From assembly GCF_947492645.1 (NCBI RefSeq), contig NZ_CANLMZ010000007.1, forward strand, positions 1-64,000: a stretch of 64,000 nt of DNA. Direction: 5' to 3'. The notes beneath the pieces were generated by a model. It was given only the letters and a program-made list of their open reading frames with translations. It made no database searches and was not told where the DNA came from. Position numbers and translations under genes: made by a program. This DNA comes from an uncultured Pontibacter sp. (lineage in GTDB: Bacteria; Bacteroidota; Bacteroidia; Cytophagales; Hymenobacteraceae). Within the stretch, counting starts at the first letter, position 1. Each line of letters begins with the position of its first letter. Positions 1 to 8,557 of this stretch are shown in pieces.

Positions 1-119
1 CAACACAAACGTATTGGAGGTCTCAAATTAAAAAGTAATTTCGTCTCAAACCCGTCAACTTATATCAGGACGAGACACTTAAAACTAACCCATCTTTATT
101 TAATTAATACTCTGAAACA

Positions 120-800
120 CTAGAACCTGACCTGAAGCGATATATTAGATAATGGCTTATATGTAATGTATGTTACGTCAGCATTAGTTGTTTGCCGATT
201 GTTATCATCGAACACCAACTGTTTAGAGGTATTTTCTGAGTGTGAATAAACGCCAATAATTGCTGTTTCTGTGGCGATTACCAATTTCTTGCTTAATTGG
301 AATGTAACACCAGCAAAAGGTCTGAGCAATACACCATAATTTGTGTAACTATACTCAGACGAATATTTAGAACTGTTATAGTAGTCAACTTGGTCGCTTT
401 TAAATTCGTACGTTGACTTTCCGTATGATGGTCCGGCCTCTGCGCCATAGTACAGCTGCCAGCGGTTTCCTAAAGGCATTTGCCATTCATATCCTCCTGT
501 TAGTTGTAGGTAACTGCCCCTATTCTCCGAGGCTTCTTTTCTTTTTAATGGTTGTTCGGTATCGTGAGCGCTTTGATCAAATCTTCCAGATAAGGTGGCT
601 CTGATAGCAGTATTTGCTTTGTGCTGACGCTTGTATATCAAACCAATCGGTAAACTACTGTTATTTTCAAATAGCTTGTTCAACGTGGGGCTGGCAATAA
701 TACCAAGGCTGTGTTTGTAGGTTGAGGAATCGGCTGTTTGTGCGTGGGCAAACCGGCACAGGCATAAGGTTAAAACTAAAAGTGTAAGTTTTGTCTTCAT
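120..800 (-). CDS. Putative outer-membrane beta-barrel protein
   Basis: The 226-residue product starts with a signal peptide (Lys-containing n-region, Leu-rich core, probable cleavage after Ala-His-Ala near residue 20). The rest alternates short polar and hydrophobic stretches rich in Tyr and Ser and ends in Val-Arg-Phe. A C-terminal Phe is typical of Bacteroidota outer-membrane barrels. No catalytic motif is visible, so the role (porin-like, structural or adhesive) is unknown. It has its own ATG and lies alone, convergent with nothing recognisable on its left. Secretion and barrel fold are inferred from composition, not from a recognised family signature. Confidence 0.7.
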   Translation of the reverse strand: MKTKLTLLVLTLCLCRFAHAQTADSSTYKHSLGIIASPTLNKLFENNSSLPIGLIYKRQHKANTAIRATLSGRFDQSAHDTEQPLKRKEASENRGSYLQLTGGYEWQMPLGNRWQLYYGAEAGPSYGKSTYEFKSDQVDYYNSSKYSSEYSYTNYGVLLRPFAGVTFQLSKKLVIATETAIIGVYSHSENTSKQLVFDDNNRQTTNADVTYITYKPLSNISLQVRF

Positions 801-976
801 ACAATTATTGTTTAAAGTGAATTAATATATAGCAATAATTGCATGCAAATATGGTGCCTAGTTTTGGGTATCTGGTATTATATATTTGTTTTTTTAGATA
901 AAAGTAAACTGCTGCGTGGGCTAAAAAAGTACCGACCTTTTGTGGGGTCAGTACAAAAGGCCGGTAATATTTGTTT

Positions 977-2263
977 TTACAGCACCTCTACCAACGTTTC
1001 CAGCCCCATACCTCTCGAGCCTTTAACCAGCACATAGCTCTCTGAAACGGGGTTCTCCTGTAGCCATTTTTGTAGCTCCGGCTTAGTCTCAAAGTATAAA
1101 AAGCTATTGTTTGATTCGGCTGCATATCTCATGTCTTTGCCGCAAAGCAACACCGTAGTAAATGGCTGCTGCGCAACTGCTTCGCCTAATATTTTGTGTT
1201 CTGCTGCGCTTTCTTCGCCCATCTCGAACATATCGCCAAGTATAACTACCTTCTTTGCAGCCTTCATAGCACCAAAGTTGCGCACAGCAGCGGCCATAGA
1301 CGTGGGGTTGGCATTGTAAGCATCCAGTATGATGGTGTTGCTGCCTTTCTGAAGCACCTGCGAACGATTATTTACCGGGCTGTAGTTGGCGATGGCGTTG
1401 TTTGCCTGGGTTAGCGGCACGCCAAAATACTTGCCAATGCAGGCTGCGGCTGCCATGTTTTCGTAGTTGTAGCTGCCTACCAGCTGGGTATTTACCACGT
1501 TGCCCTCTTCATCTTTGTACACCACGTATGGCGATGCCTCCAGCAACTCAGATTGGTAAAAATCATTGGGGCCAGGGTAGGTAATCTTGGTCTGGATGCG
1601 GCGGCTCATGCGCATCAGGTGTTCGTTGCCGGTGTTAACGAACACGGTTCCAGCATGTGCATCCAGGTGTAGGTATAGTTCGCTCTTGCCTCGTGCCACG
1701 CCTTCCAGGCTTCCGAAACCCTCCAGGTGCGCCTTACCTATATTGGTAATCATGCCGTGTGTAGGCATAGCAATGCTACTAAGCAAAGCAATCTCCCCGA
1801 TGTGGTTGGCACCCATTTCAATAATGGCCATTTCGTGTGCAGGTGTAATGCGCAGCAGCGTAAGCGGCACTCCGATATGGTTATTCAGGTTGCCCTGTGT
1901 ATACAACGTATTGAATTTCTGGCTAAGCACCGCGTGTATCAGTTCTTTGGTAGTGGTTTTGCCATTGCTGCCGGTTATGCCTATCACAGGTATACTTAGC
2001 TGCTTGCGGTGGTGCCGGGCCAAATCCTGTAAGGCAACCAAGGTGTCTTCTACTACAAACACGTTATCTGCAGCCATACTTGGGTCGTCTACTACAGCAT
2101 ACTTTGCACCTTTTCCGAGGGCCATGGCTGCAAATTTGGCACCTTTAAAGTTGGGGCCGTTTAAGGCAAAAAACATACTCTCGTTCTGCTCTGCGCGCGA
2201 GTCGGTGCTTACTTGGCGGCACTCCAGGTACCTTTGGTACAGTAATTCGATGCTGTTCTGCAT
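977..2263 (-). CDS. murF: UDP-N-acetylmuramoyl-tripeptide--D-alanyl-D-alanine ligase (MurF)
   Basis: MurF adds D-Ala-D-Ala to UDP-MurNAc-tripeptide in the cytoplasm, the last soluble step of peptidoglycan precursor synthesis. The 428-residue protein has the Mur-ligase ATP loop GITGSNGKTTTKE at about residues 96-107, the middle-domain EMGANHIGEI segment, and the C-terminal ILDAYNANPTSM segment typical of MurF rather than MurC, D or E. The length is normal for the family. It is not in a division-and-cell-wall cluster; its neighbours are unrelated, so it is probably transcribed alone. The ATG start leaves a complete N-terminal domain. Confidence 0.95.
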   Translation of the reverse strand: MQNSIELLYQRYLECRQVSTDSRAEQNESMFFALNGPNFKGAKFAAMALGKGAKYAVVDDPSMAADNVFVVEDTLVALQDLARHHRKQLSIPVIGITGSNGKTTTKELIHAVLSQKFNTLYTQGNLNNHIGVPLTLLRITPAHEMAIIEMGANHIGEIALLSSIAMPTHGMITNIGKAHLEGFGSLEGVARGKSELYLHLDAHAGTVFVNTGNEHLMRMSRRIQTKITYPGPNDFYQSELLEASPYVVYKDEEGNVVNTQLVGSYNYENMAAAACIGKYFGVPLTQANNAIANYSPVNNRSQVLQKGSNTIILDAYNANPTSMAAAVRNFGAMKAAKKVVILGDMFEMGEESAAEHKILGEAVAQQPFTTVLLCGKDMRYAAESNNSFLYFETKPELQKWLQENPVSESYVLVKGSRGMGLETLVEVL

Positions 2264-2440
2264 GAAATGCGTATTTTTAATCGTAAATAGATGCTGTAAC
2301 AGGGGCTAATGCGTTATTGTAATGCCCGCTTGCTGGCAATATACACCCAAAACATCAAACACTAAAAAGAGTAAACAAAGACAGTTGCACCCCGGTTGAG
2401 GTTATACTTGTTAAAAGCCGGAAACTGTTTTTTATATAAG

Positions 2441-4666
2441 ATGAAAAACTTTTACACCCTTCTGCTATTTCTGTTTATTGGTATCCAAAGTATAGCCCAG
2501 GAAAACGAAAAACTGCAGTTCCGGCTAAGGCAGGATGTGCCCGTAACAGTTGCCGGTGCGCAACTGCCCGACCCCTGGAGCGGAGGCATGAATACCCCGC
2601 AGTTTTCTACCATAGACCTGAATAAAGACGGGCAAGAGGATTTGTTTGTTTTTGACAGGCAGCTAAAAAAAGTATATACCTGGCTGGCTGTGCAGCAGAA
2701 CGGCCAATGGAAGTATAAGTATGCACCGGAGTATGAGGTTTTCTTTCCGGCGGACCTGGAGAATTGGGTGCTGCTGCGCGATTACAACTGCGATGGCCTG
2801 AAAGATATCTTTACAAGCACTCCCTTAGGAATCAGGGTGTTTAAACAAGAGACTGCAGCAAACGGCACCCTTACATTTACGCTGGCCGAAAGCGCTTTAT
2901 ACTACAACAGCAACCGCGTGAACATGCAAATGATGGGTGCTGACATACCTGCCATTGCAGATATAGACGGCGACGGCGACCTGGATGTGCTGATTACGGA
3001 GTTCTCGGTAGGTAAAACGCTGGAGCTTTACCGTAACGTGCAGGTAGAGCTGGGCCTTGCCTGCGGCACGATGCAGTTTGTGCAGCAAACAGACTGGTGG
3101 GGCCGCATTACAGAGTGTGAAGGCTGCAACAGTTTTTTGTTTAGTGCCTACTGCCGCGTAGCTGCCCCCATGCACTCAGGCCACAACGGCTCATCTATGC
3201 TTTTAATTGATATGGATGCCGATGGCGACAAAGATTTGATAATGGGTGCGGTGCAATGCGATAACCTGGTGCTGATGGAAAATGAAGGCAATACGGGCAA
3301 TGCAGTAATGAAAGGCTTTACACCAGCTTTCCCGGCAGCCAAGCCAGCTTCTTTTTCTGTTTTTCCGGCGGCCTTTTACGAAGATGTAACTTTTGATGGT
3401 ATTCCTGACTTGCTGGTAACGCCACAGGTAACAGACGATATCTGGAACATGAATTTCCAGAGCTCCTCTTGGGTGTATACAAACAGCGGTGCCGCCAACA
3501 AACCTATATTCGACTATAAGCAAAACAATTTCCTGCAAAACCAGATGATAGACAGGAGCGAGGGCGCTTTCCCGGCATTTGCTGATTTGGATGGCGACGG
3601 AGACCTGGATATGCTGGTAGGGAATTATGCCTCTTTTAGCAACAGCTTCTACAGCGCTTCCATCAGCTTTTACCGCAACACCGGCACGGCTACAGCACCC
3701 GCCTTCGAGTTGGTTACAGACGATTACCTGAACCTGAAAAATCAGCAGTTGTTTTCTTTAAAACCTGCTTTTGCGGATGTAAACGGAGACAACCAGCCAG
3801 ACCTCATACTTACTTACAAAGGCTTAAACGGAGGCACCAATCGCATTCACTACATCCTGAACAAAGCCGCTGCAGGACAGGCCGCTGTTTATAATTATGC
3901 TGATGCCAAAGTGCTGCAAAGTATACCCGATGGCTCAAGCCCAGCCTTGGCCGATGTAGACAACGACGGTGACCTTGATCTGCTATTAGGTATGAACGAT
4001 GGCAGCCTCGCTTTTTACAGAAACACAGGTAGCGCAGCAAGCCCGGTTTATACTTTGGAAAACCGCAGTTTAGGCAATATTGAGTTTAACACAGGCAGAA
4101 GAATGCTGTACCCAACTGTAGCAGACATAGACGGCAACGGAACGCAAGATTTAATTACAGCAGACGACAGCGGAGTGTTAAGAATCTATCGTGACTTTAC
4201 AAAAAACCTTACCGGGCCCTTAACTGCAGAAACGCAGGTGTTGGAAAACGAACTGACACAGGAGCTGCACGCTACAAAACTTGGCAAAGGCTTAAGTATG
4301 GCTATAGCTCCTTTAGGCGGTGAAAACAAATTATACATAGCTGTTGGCACACAGGGCGGCGGCTTATACTTACTCGAGCAAACAGCCGGCAACATAGCCA
4401 CTACCCCTGACCCAGAGGCAGGCTTAACCTTAGAAGTATACCCCAACCCAAGCGACAAAACGCAGCGCGATGCCGTCACAGTTAAGGCATCAGAGGCAGT
4501 TGTACTGCAGGTGCATGATGTTATTGGCCGCAAAGTATATCAAGGCAATGCCACACATGCCCGTAACCATACTTTGCCGCTGCGCAACCTAAAAGCCGGC
4601 ATGTACATTATCAGGGCAACGACTGTAGGCGGGGCTCATACTTCGGTTAAACTTGTGGTGCAGTAA
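2441..4666 (+). CDS. Secreted FG-GAP/VCBS repeat protein with T9SS C-terminal sorting domain
   Basis: The ATG at 2441 is preferred over the upstream TTG at 2396 because it begins a clean signal peptide (MKNFYTLLLFLFIGIQSIAQ). The mature protein carries about six Asp-rich FG-GAP/VCBS motifs of the form ADxDGDGDLDxL, expected to bind calcium in a beta-propeller. The last ~75 residues (YPNPSD start, VHDVIGRKVYQG, LKAGMYIIR, final KLVVQ) form a type A type IX sorting domain, so the protein should cross the outer membrane through T9SS and be anchored or released. The substrate is unknown. The stop codon overlaps the next ATG (TAATG), suggesting translational coupling. Confidence 0.9.
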   Translation: MKNFYTLLLFLFIGIQSIAQENEKLQFRLRQDVPVTVAGAQLPDPWSGGMNTPQFSTIDLNKDGQEDLFVFDRQLKKVYTWLAVQQNGQWKYKYAPEYEVFFPADLENWVLLRDYNCDGLKDIFTSTPLGIRVFKQETAANGTLTFTLAESALYYNSNRVNMQMMGADIPAIADIDGDGDLDVLITEFSVGKTLELYRNVQVELGLACGTMQFVQQTDWWGRITECEGCNSFLFSAYCRVAAPMHSGHNGSSMLLIDMDADGDKDLIMGAVQCDNLVLMENEGNTGNAVMKGFTPAFPAAKPASFSVFPAAFYEDVTFDGIPDLLVTPQVTDDIWNMNFQSSSWVYTNSGAANKPIFDYKQNNFLQNQMIDRSEGAFPAFADLDGDGDLDMLVGNYASFSNSFYSASISFYRNTGTATAPAFELVTDDYLNLKNQQLFSLKPAFADVNGDNQPDLILTYKGLNGGTNRIHYILNKAAAGQAAVYNYADAKVLQSIPDGSSPALADVDNDGDLDLLLGMNDGSLAFYRNTGSAASPVYTLENRSLGNIEFNTGRRMLYPTVADIDGNGTQDLITADDSGVLRIYRDFTKNLTGPLTAETQVLENELTQELHATKLGKGLSMAIAPLGGENKLYIAVGTQGGGLYLLEQTAGNIATTPDPEAGLTLEVYPNPSDKTQRDAVTVKASEAVVLQVHDVIGRKVYQGNATHARNHTLPLRNLKAGMYIIRATTVGGAHTSVKLVVQ

Positions 4667-5061
4667 TGCAAGCGTTTTTATACTTTGATTTAACAGCCCC
4701 GGGCAATTACAGGTACAAGCAGCCGCTGTTGGAGCAGGTAAAAACTGCAATGCCCCAAGCTGCCATACTTGACATGGATGCGCAGTCGGGGGAGTTGGTG
4801 CAGCACTACGCCCTAAAGCTGCTGCACGAAGCAGCGCAGGCGGTAGTATGCATAAAGGCTGATGAAAGTATTACCGATATCAGCAGCTTAATGCCTATAC
4901 TGGAGGAGCTTTTCCTGGAGAGGCCTGGCAGGCTTGTTTTGTTGCAGGGCCAGCATGCAAGGCTGCAGCGCATGTTTGATGCCCGTATAAGTATAAAGTA
5001 TAAAGTTGCAGCAGCAGAGGAAGTGGTGCAGCAGGTGCAGTCGTTTTTCCAGGATGGTTGA
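4666..5061 (+). CDS. Conserved hypothetical protein, coupled to the upstream secreted protein
   Basis: This 131-residue soluble protein has no signal peptide or membrane segment. It is predicted to alternate helices and strands (FLYFDLTAPGNYRYKQ, then QAAILDMDA, AQAVVCIKA and GRLVLLQG strands), which suggests a small alpha/beta fold. I recognise no family. Its ATG shares its A with the TAA of the T9SS cargo gene, so the two are almost certainly one transcript, although a cytoplasmic partner for a secreted propeller is not obvious. Confidence 0.7.
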   Translation: MQAFLYFDLTAPGNYRYKQPLLEQVKTAMPQAAILDMDAQSGELVQHYALKLLHEAAQAVVCIKADESITDISSLMPILEELFLERPGRLVLLQGQHARLQRMFDARISIKYKVAAAEEVVQQVQSFFQDG

Positions 5062-5097
5062 GAGCATCCCTGCCAGGTTTATACTTTACGTAAGTTT

Positions 5098-5868
5098 CTA
5101 TAAGCTAAAGTTATCAGCATCCAGGTGTGCCGGAAAAGCCTCTCTGAAATCCTCTAATTCTTTCTTGCTCAATGTCAGGGTATGGATGCCCTCTGTTTCG
5201 CTTGTCTCTAGCAGGTGATAACCTTTAGGGTGGATTATGGCTGAGTCGCCGGAGTAGGGGTGCTGGTTGCCATCGGTGCCTATTCTGTTCACGCCAATTA
5301 CGTAGGCAATGTTTTCGATGGCGCGGGCCTGCAGTAAAATGCGCCAGGGCTGGCTGCGTACTTTAGGCCAGTTGGCTACATACAGCAGCAGATCGTAAGC
5401 ATTATTGGTGTTGCGGCTCCATACCGGGAATCGCAGGTCGTAGCAAACAAGGGGGCAAATGTTCCAGCCGTTCAGTTCTACGAGCAAACGCTCCTGGCCA
5501 GGCGTATAGGTTTGGTGCTCTTTTGCCATCCGGAACAGGTGCTTTTTATCATACGTGGCGTAAGTGCCATCAGGGCGTACCCAGTACAGGCGGTTAAAGT
5601 ATGCGCCTCCTTCTCTTACAATTATACTACCTGTAACTACTGCATGGTGTGTTCGGGCCTCCTTTCTCATCCAATCTAACGTGGGGCCATCTGCTTCTTC
5701 GGCCAGGGCTTCTGCGCTCATACTAAAACCTGTGGTAAACATTTCGGGCAGCACAATTAAGTCTGTGGCAGGAGCAGCGGCAGCCAGCTTTTCCGAAAAC
5801 ATACTTCTGTTATCCTCAGCGTTTTGCCAATGCAGCTCGGTTTGAACAATTGTTACGCGCAGGTCCAT
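5098..5868 (-). CDS. Omega-amidase, nitrilase superfamily (YafV/Nit2-like)
   Basis: This is a carbon-nitrogen hydrolase with the complete Glu-Lys-Cys triad: E42 in LPEMF, K108 in YDKKHLF and C142 in VCYDLRFP. The 256-residue length and these contexts fit the YafV/Nit2 group, which hydrolyses alpha-ketoglutaramate (and alpha-ketosuccinamate) to the keto acid and ammonia in the cytoplasm. The next gene upstream on the same strand, 107 bp away, encodes a KAT/YbdL-type aminotransferase. That is the enzyme class that makes alpha-ketoglutaramate when glutamine is the amino donor. Together they would form a glutamine transaminase/omega-amidase pair. The substrate is inferred. Confidence 0.88.
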   Translation of the reverse strand: MDLRVTIVQTELHWQNAEDNRSMFSEKLAAAAPATDLIVLPEMFTTGFSMSAEALAEEADGPTLDWMRKEARTHHAVVTGSIIVREGGAYFNRLYWVRPDGTYATYDKKHLFRMAKEHQTYTPGQERLLVELNGWNICPLVCYDLRFPVWSRNTNNAYDLLLYVANWPKVRSQPWRILLQARAIENIAYVIGVNRIGTDGNQHPYSGDSAIIHPKGYHLLETSETEGIHTLTLSKKELEDFREAFPAHLDADNFSL

Positions 5869-5975
5869 AAATTAAAATTATGATTGTGAAAGCATTAATT
5901 GCGAATAAAGGCTGATGATTAACAGGATCAAGTGTAGTAGCCTATTACCATCCACCGAATCTCTTTTATCAGCGC

Positions 5976-7124
5976 TTATAGTTTGACAAGTTTTTCTGCG
6001 GCAGCCTGTAAAGTTTCCTCGCTTTTGGCGAAGCAGAAACGCAGGTATTTGTTATCCGTTTTATCGTGGTAGAAAGCTGATACCGGTATGGCTGCTACTC
6101 CCGTTTCGATGGTCAGTTTTTTGGCAAAATCCAGGTCATACGCATCAGATATGCCGCTATACTTTGCCAGTTGAAAATATGTGCCTGCCGCAGGTATAAG
6201 CTCGAAACGGCTGTTCTTTAACTGTTCGCAAAAGAAATCGCGCTTGGCCTGGTAAAAGCCCGGCAGTTGCTGGTAATGTGCTTCATTATCCATAAAATCG
6301 GCGATGGCCAGCTGTAGCGGCGTAACAGTACAGAAAGTGATAAACTGGTGCATTTTGCGCAGCTCTGCTGTAAGCGGGGCAGGGGCGATTACGTAACCAA
6401 TTTTCCAGCCGGTGGTATGGTATGTTTTGCCAAACGAGGAAATAACGAAGCTACGCTCACGCAGGCCCGGGTGCTGCAAAGCGCTGTAATGTTGTTGCCC
6501 GTCAAAAACCATGTGCTCGTATACTTCATCGCTTATCACCAGTATGTCGGTGCCACTGGTTATACTTGCCAGTACATTCATATCGGCCTTGCTCATTACA
6601 GCGCCCGTTGGGTTGTGTGGCGTGTTAATAATGATCAGGCGGGTACGCGCTGAAATACGCTTCTTTACCAGGTCCCAGTCTACGCTAAAATCGGGAAGGC
6701 TAAGGGGCACAAAAATAGGAGATCCGCCACACAAGCGTATAACAGGCACATACGAATCGTAGCAAGGCTCCAGCACAATTACCTCATCGCCGGGTTTTAC
6801 TACTGCTGTAATGGCAGCGTTTAGTGCCTCTGTGGCGCCAGATGTAACCGTTACCTCTGTGTCAGGGTTTGGGCGGTAGCCGTATACTTTCTCTGTCTTT
6901 ATACTGATTTTATCGCGCAGCTGCGGCATGCCCGGCATGGGCGCATATTGGTTAAAGCCTTCGTGCATGTATTTTGTAACCAGCTGCATAAGCGGCTCAG
7001 GGCAATTAAAATCCGGAAACCCCTGCGAAAGGTTTATCGCTTTATGCTCGTTTGCCAGCCCAGACATTACAGAAAAAATACTGGTGCCGATGTCGGGTAA
7101 TTTGCTGTTCGGATAGTTGATCAT
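5976..7124 (-). CDS. PLP-dependent aminotransferase, class I (YbdL / glutamine transaminase K-like)
   Basis: This 382-residue fold-type I aminotransferase has the NPTG loop at 171-174, the PLP-contacting Asp199 in ISDEVYEH and the Schiff-base lysine K233 in SFGKTYHTTGWKIGY. The GFPDFNCP N-terminus and the SFGKTYHTTGWK signature are shared with YbdL, kynurenine aminotransferases and methionine aminotransferases. Transamination of 4-methylthio-2-oxobutyrate to methionine with glutamine as donor is likely, because an omega-amidase gene follows on the same strand. Other aromatic or keto substrates remain possible. Its ATG start and length are normal. Confidence 0.88.
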   Translation of the reverse strand: MINYPNSKLPDIGTSIFSVMSGLANEHKAINLSQGFPDFNCPEPLMQLVTKYMHEGFNQYAPMPGMPQLRDKISIKTEKVYGYRPNPDTEVTVTSGATEALNAAITAVVKPGDEVIVLEPCYDSYVPVIRLCGGSPIFVPLSLPDFSVDWDLVKKRISARTRLIIINTPHNPTGAVMSKADMNVLASITSGTDILVISDEVYEHMVFDGQQHYSALQHPGLRERSFVISSFGKTYHTTGWKIGYVIAPAPLTAELRKMHQFITFCTVTPLQLAIADFMDNEAHYQQLPGFYQAKRDFFCEQLKNSRFELIPAAGTYFQLAKYSGISDAYDLDFAKKLTIETGVAAIPVSAFYHDKTDNKYLRFCFAKSEETLQAAAEKLVKL

Positions 7125-7165
7125 GTAAAAAGTATAAGCTGTTTGCGGTAGCTAAAATAGAGGAT

Positions 7166-7765
7166 TTACTTCTTTTTAAATAAATCTTTTACAAGTGTTT
7201 GCAAGGCAGGCACGGCATCAGTCTCAAACCAGGGGTTGCGCCTTAGCCAGAAGTGGTTTAAAGGCGATGGGTGTGGCATAGGCATATATTGTGGCAGGTA
7301 CTCGTGCCATTGCGCAACTGTTTCGGTTAAGTTCGGCTTAGCTGATTTTCCTAAAAAATAATCCTGCGCATACTTGCCGATGAGTAGCGTGAGCTGTATG
7401 CCGGGCAACTGTGCAAGCAGGTTCTGGTGCCAATGCAGGGCACACTCGGGCCGGGGTGGCAAGTCGCCGCTTTTGCCTTTGCCTGGGTAGCAAAAGCCCA
7501 TCGGTACAATAGCTACTTCCGAGCTGTCGTAGAAGAGTTCGGCATCCATATCCAACCATTGGCGTAGACGCTTTCCGCTTTGGTCGTTCCAGGGTATGCC
7601 ACTGGCATGTACCTTAGTGCCTGGCGCCTGCCCCACTATCAGCAGTTTGGCAGTAGTACTGGCAGCAAGCACAGGGCGCGGGCCAAGGGGCAGTTGCTCT
7701 TCGCAAATGCGGCAGCTCCTTATTTGTTGCAGTAAGTTATCCAAAGCGTCATCCATCACATACAT
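7166..7765 (-). CDS. Uracil-DNA glycosylase superfamily protein
   Basis: This 199-residue protein has the superfamily motif A region GQAPGTKVHASGIPWND (about 45-61) and a motif B-like HPSPLNHFW near residue 162. A pair of Cys near the N-terminus (RSCRICEE) resembles part of the Fe-S ligand set of family 4 enzymes. The rest of that four-Cys pattern is not obvious, so cluster binding is doubtful. It would excise uracil or related bases from DNA, but the 'GQAPG' subgroup is poorly characterised and the true substrate is unknown. The ATG at 7765 is used here; a second ATG three codons later is equally plausible. Confidence 0.8.
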   Translation of the reverse strand: MYVMDDALDNLLQQIRSCRICEEQLPLGPRPVLAASTTAKLLIVGQAPGTKVHASGIPWNDQSGKRLRQWLDMDAELFYDSSEVAIVPMGFCYPGKGKSGDLPPRPECALHWHQNLLAQLPGIQLTLLIGKYAQDYFLGKSAKPNLTETVAQWHEYLPQYMPMPHPSPLNHFWLRRNPWFETDAVPALQTLVKDLFKKK

Positions 7766-7827
7766 GGTAAGTATAAAGCATTAAGCAGCAGGCGCTGCTT
7801 GTGTTGCATCTGCAAAATTACGGCAAT

Positions 7828-7860
7828 AAAAAAGGCCGCGAATACGAAACGGCCTTTTTT
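7828..7860 (-). terminator. Intrinsic terminator (bidirectional)
   Basis: The arms AAAAAAGGCCG (7828-7838) and CGGCCTTTTTT (7850-7860) form an inverted repeat with an 11-nt loop and T-runs on both strands. It lies just beyond the 3' end of the minus-strand gene at 7877-8314. Confidence 0.8.
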
Positions 7861-7876
7861 ATACTTTATACTTTTT

Positions 7877-8314
7877 CTAATACTCGTTCTCGTCCCAATA
7901 CGCATCGCGTGGGTGTGGGCGTCCTCTTTCCGGGTTATGGTAACGGGGGTGGTGGGGGTGCGGCATCATCTGGGCATCGCCTTCGTTCCAGCGGTCTTCT
8001 ACGCGTTGGTTGCTTCTGTCAAAGTGCACGTCCTGCTGGCGCCACACAGGGTCTTGGTGTTGCTCAAAGCGGTTATGCCGTGGGTCGTGCCAGTCTTCGC
8101 TGTGCTGTTGACGGGGGGCATGGTCGTTAGGGTGGCCCTCGTCGTGGCGGTGGCGGTTTGCCTGGTGGTTTAAGTGGATCAGGGGCTCTGGCTCTTCCCA
8201 GCGGCTCCTGAAATCATTGAAATGCTCCTGGTGCGGATGGCGTCTTTCCTGATCGCGGCGGTGGGGCATTTCTCTGTAATGCGGATGTCTTGGGTCGTTT
8301 TCGTCGTAATGCAT
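7877..8314 (-). CDS. His/Arg-rich hydrophilic protein of unknown function
   Basis: The 145-residue product has no hydrophobic segment and consists of low-complexity blocks rich in His (about 23 by hand count), Arg, Asp, Glu, Pro and Gln. Motifs such as RHPHYRE, NRHRHDEGH and PHPHHPRYH suggest metal or polyanion binding, but no domain is recognised and the chain is probably disordered. It is divergent from the similarly hydrophilic gene at 8558-9379, with 243 bp between them that must hold both promoters. A strong terminator follows it. Being real rather than a shadow is supported by its ATG, its terminator and its own intergenic space. Confidence 0.6.
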   Translation of the reverse strand: MHYDENDPRHPHYREMPHRRDQERRHPHQEHFNDFRSRWEEPEPLIHLNHQANRHRHDEGHPNDHAPRQQHSEDWHDPRHNRFEQHQDPVWRQQDVHFDRSNQRVEDRWNEGDAQMMPHPHHPRYHNPERGRPHPRDAYWDENEY

Positions 8315-8557
8315 GGGTATATCTTTTAGTTTTCAATCTGATACATAAAGCTATATCCTGAATTTACGCGCTCACAGTAAGTTGGTTTGGCGCAAGCCTT
8401 GATGAGGTTTCCTTATACCTTTTCAGCTTTATACTTTGGCCGCTTGTTTTTACTGCGCTGCGGTAGCCAATTAACAATAGTTACTGCAACATCGTACAAA
8501 GTATACCCGCACATGGCGGGTTTTAATCAGAAACATCCAAGAAACAAAAATAAAGCT

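Noticed and set aside
1587..2309. 240-codon open frame on the plus strand opposite murF
   Set aside because: Antisense shadow of MurF with Cys/Leu/Pro-rich low-meaning sequence and no recognisable motif.
8387..8557. Upstream TTG extension of the hydrophilic protein gene
   Set aside because: The extra 57 residues are compositionally unlike the rest, and the ATG at 8558 has a typical A-rich Bacteroidota leader.
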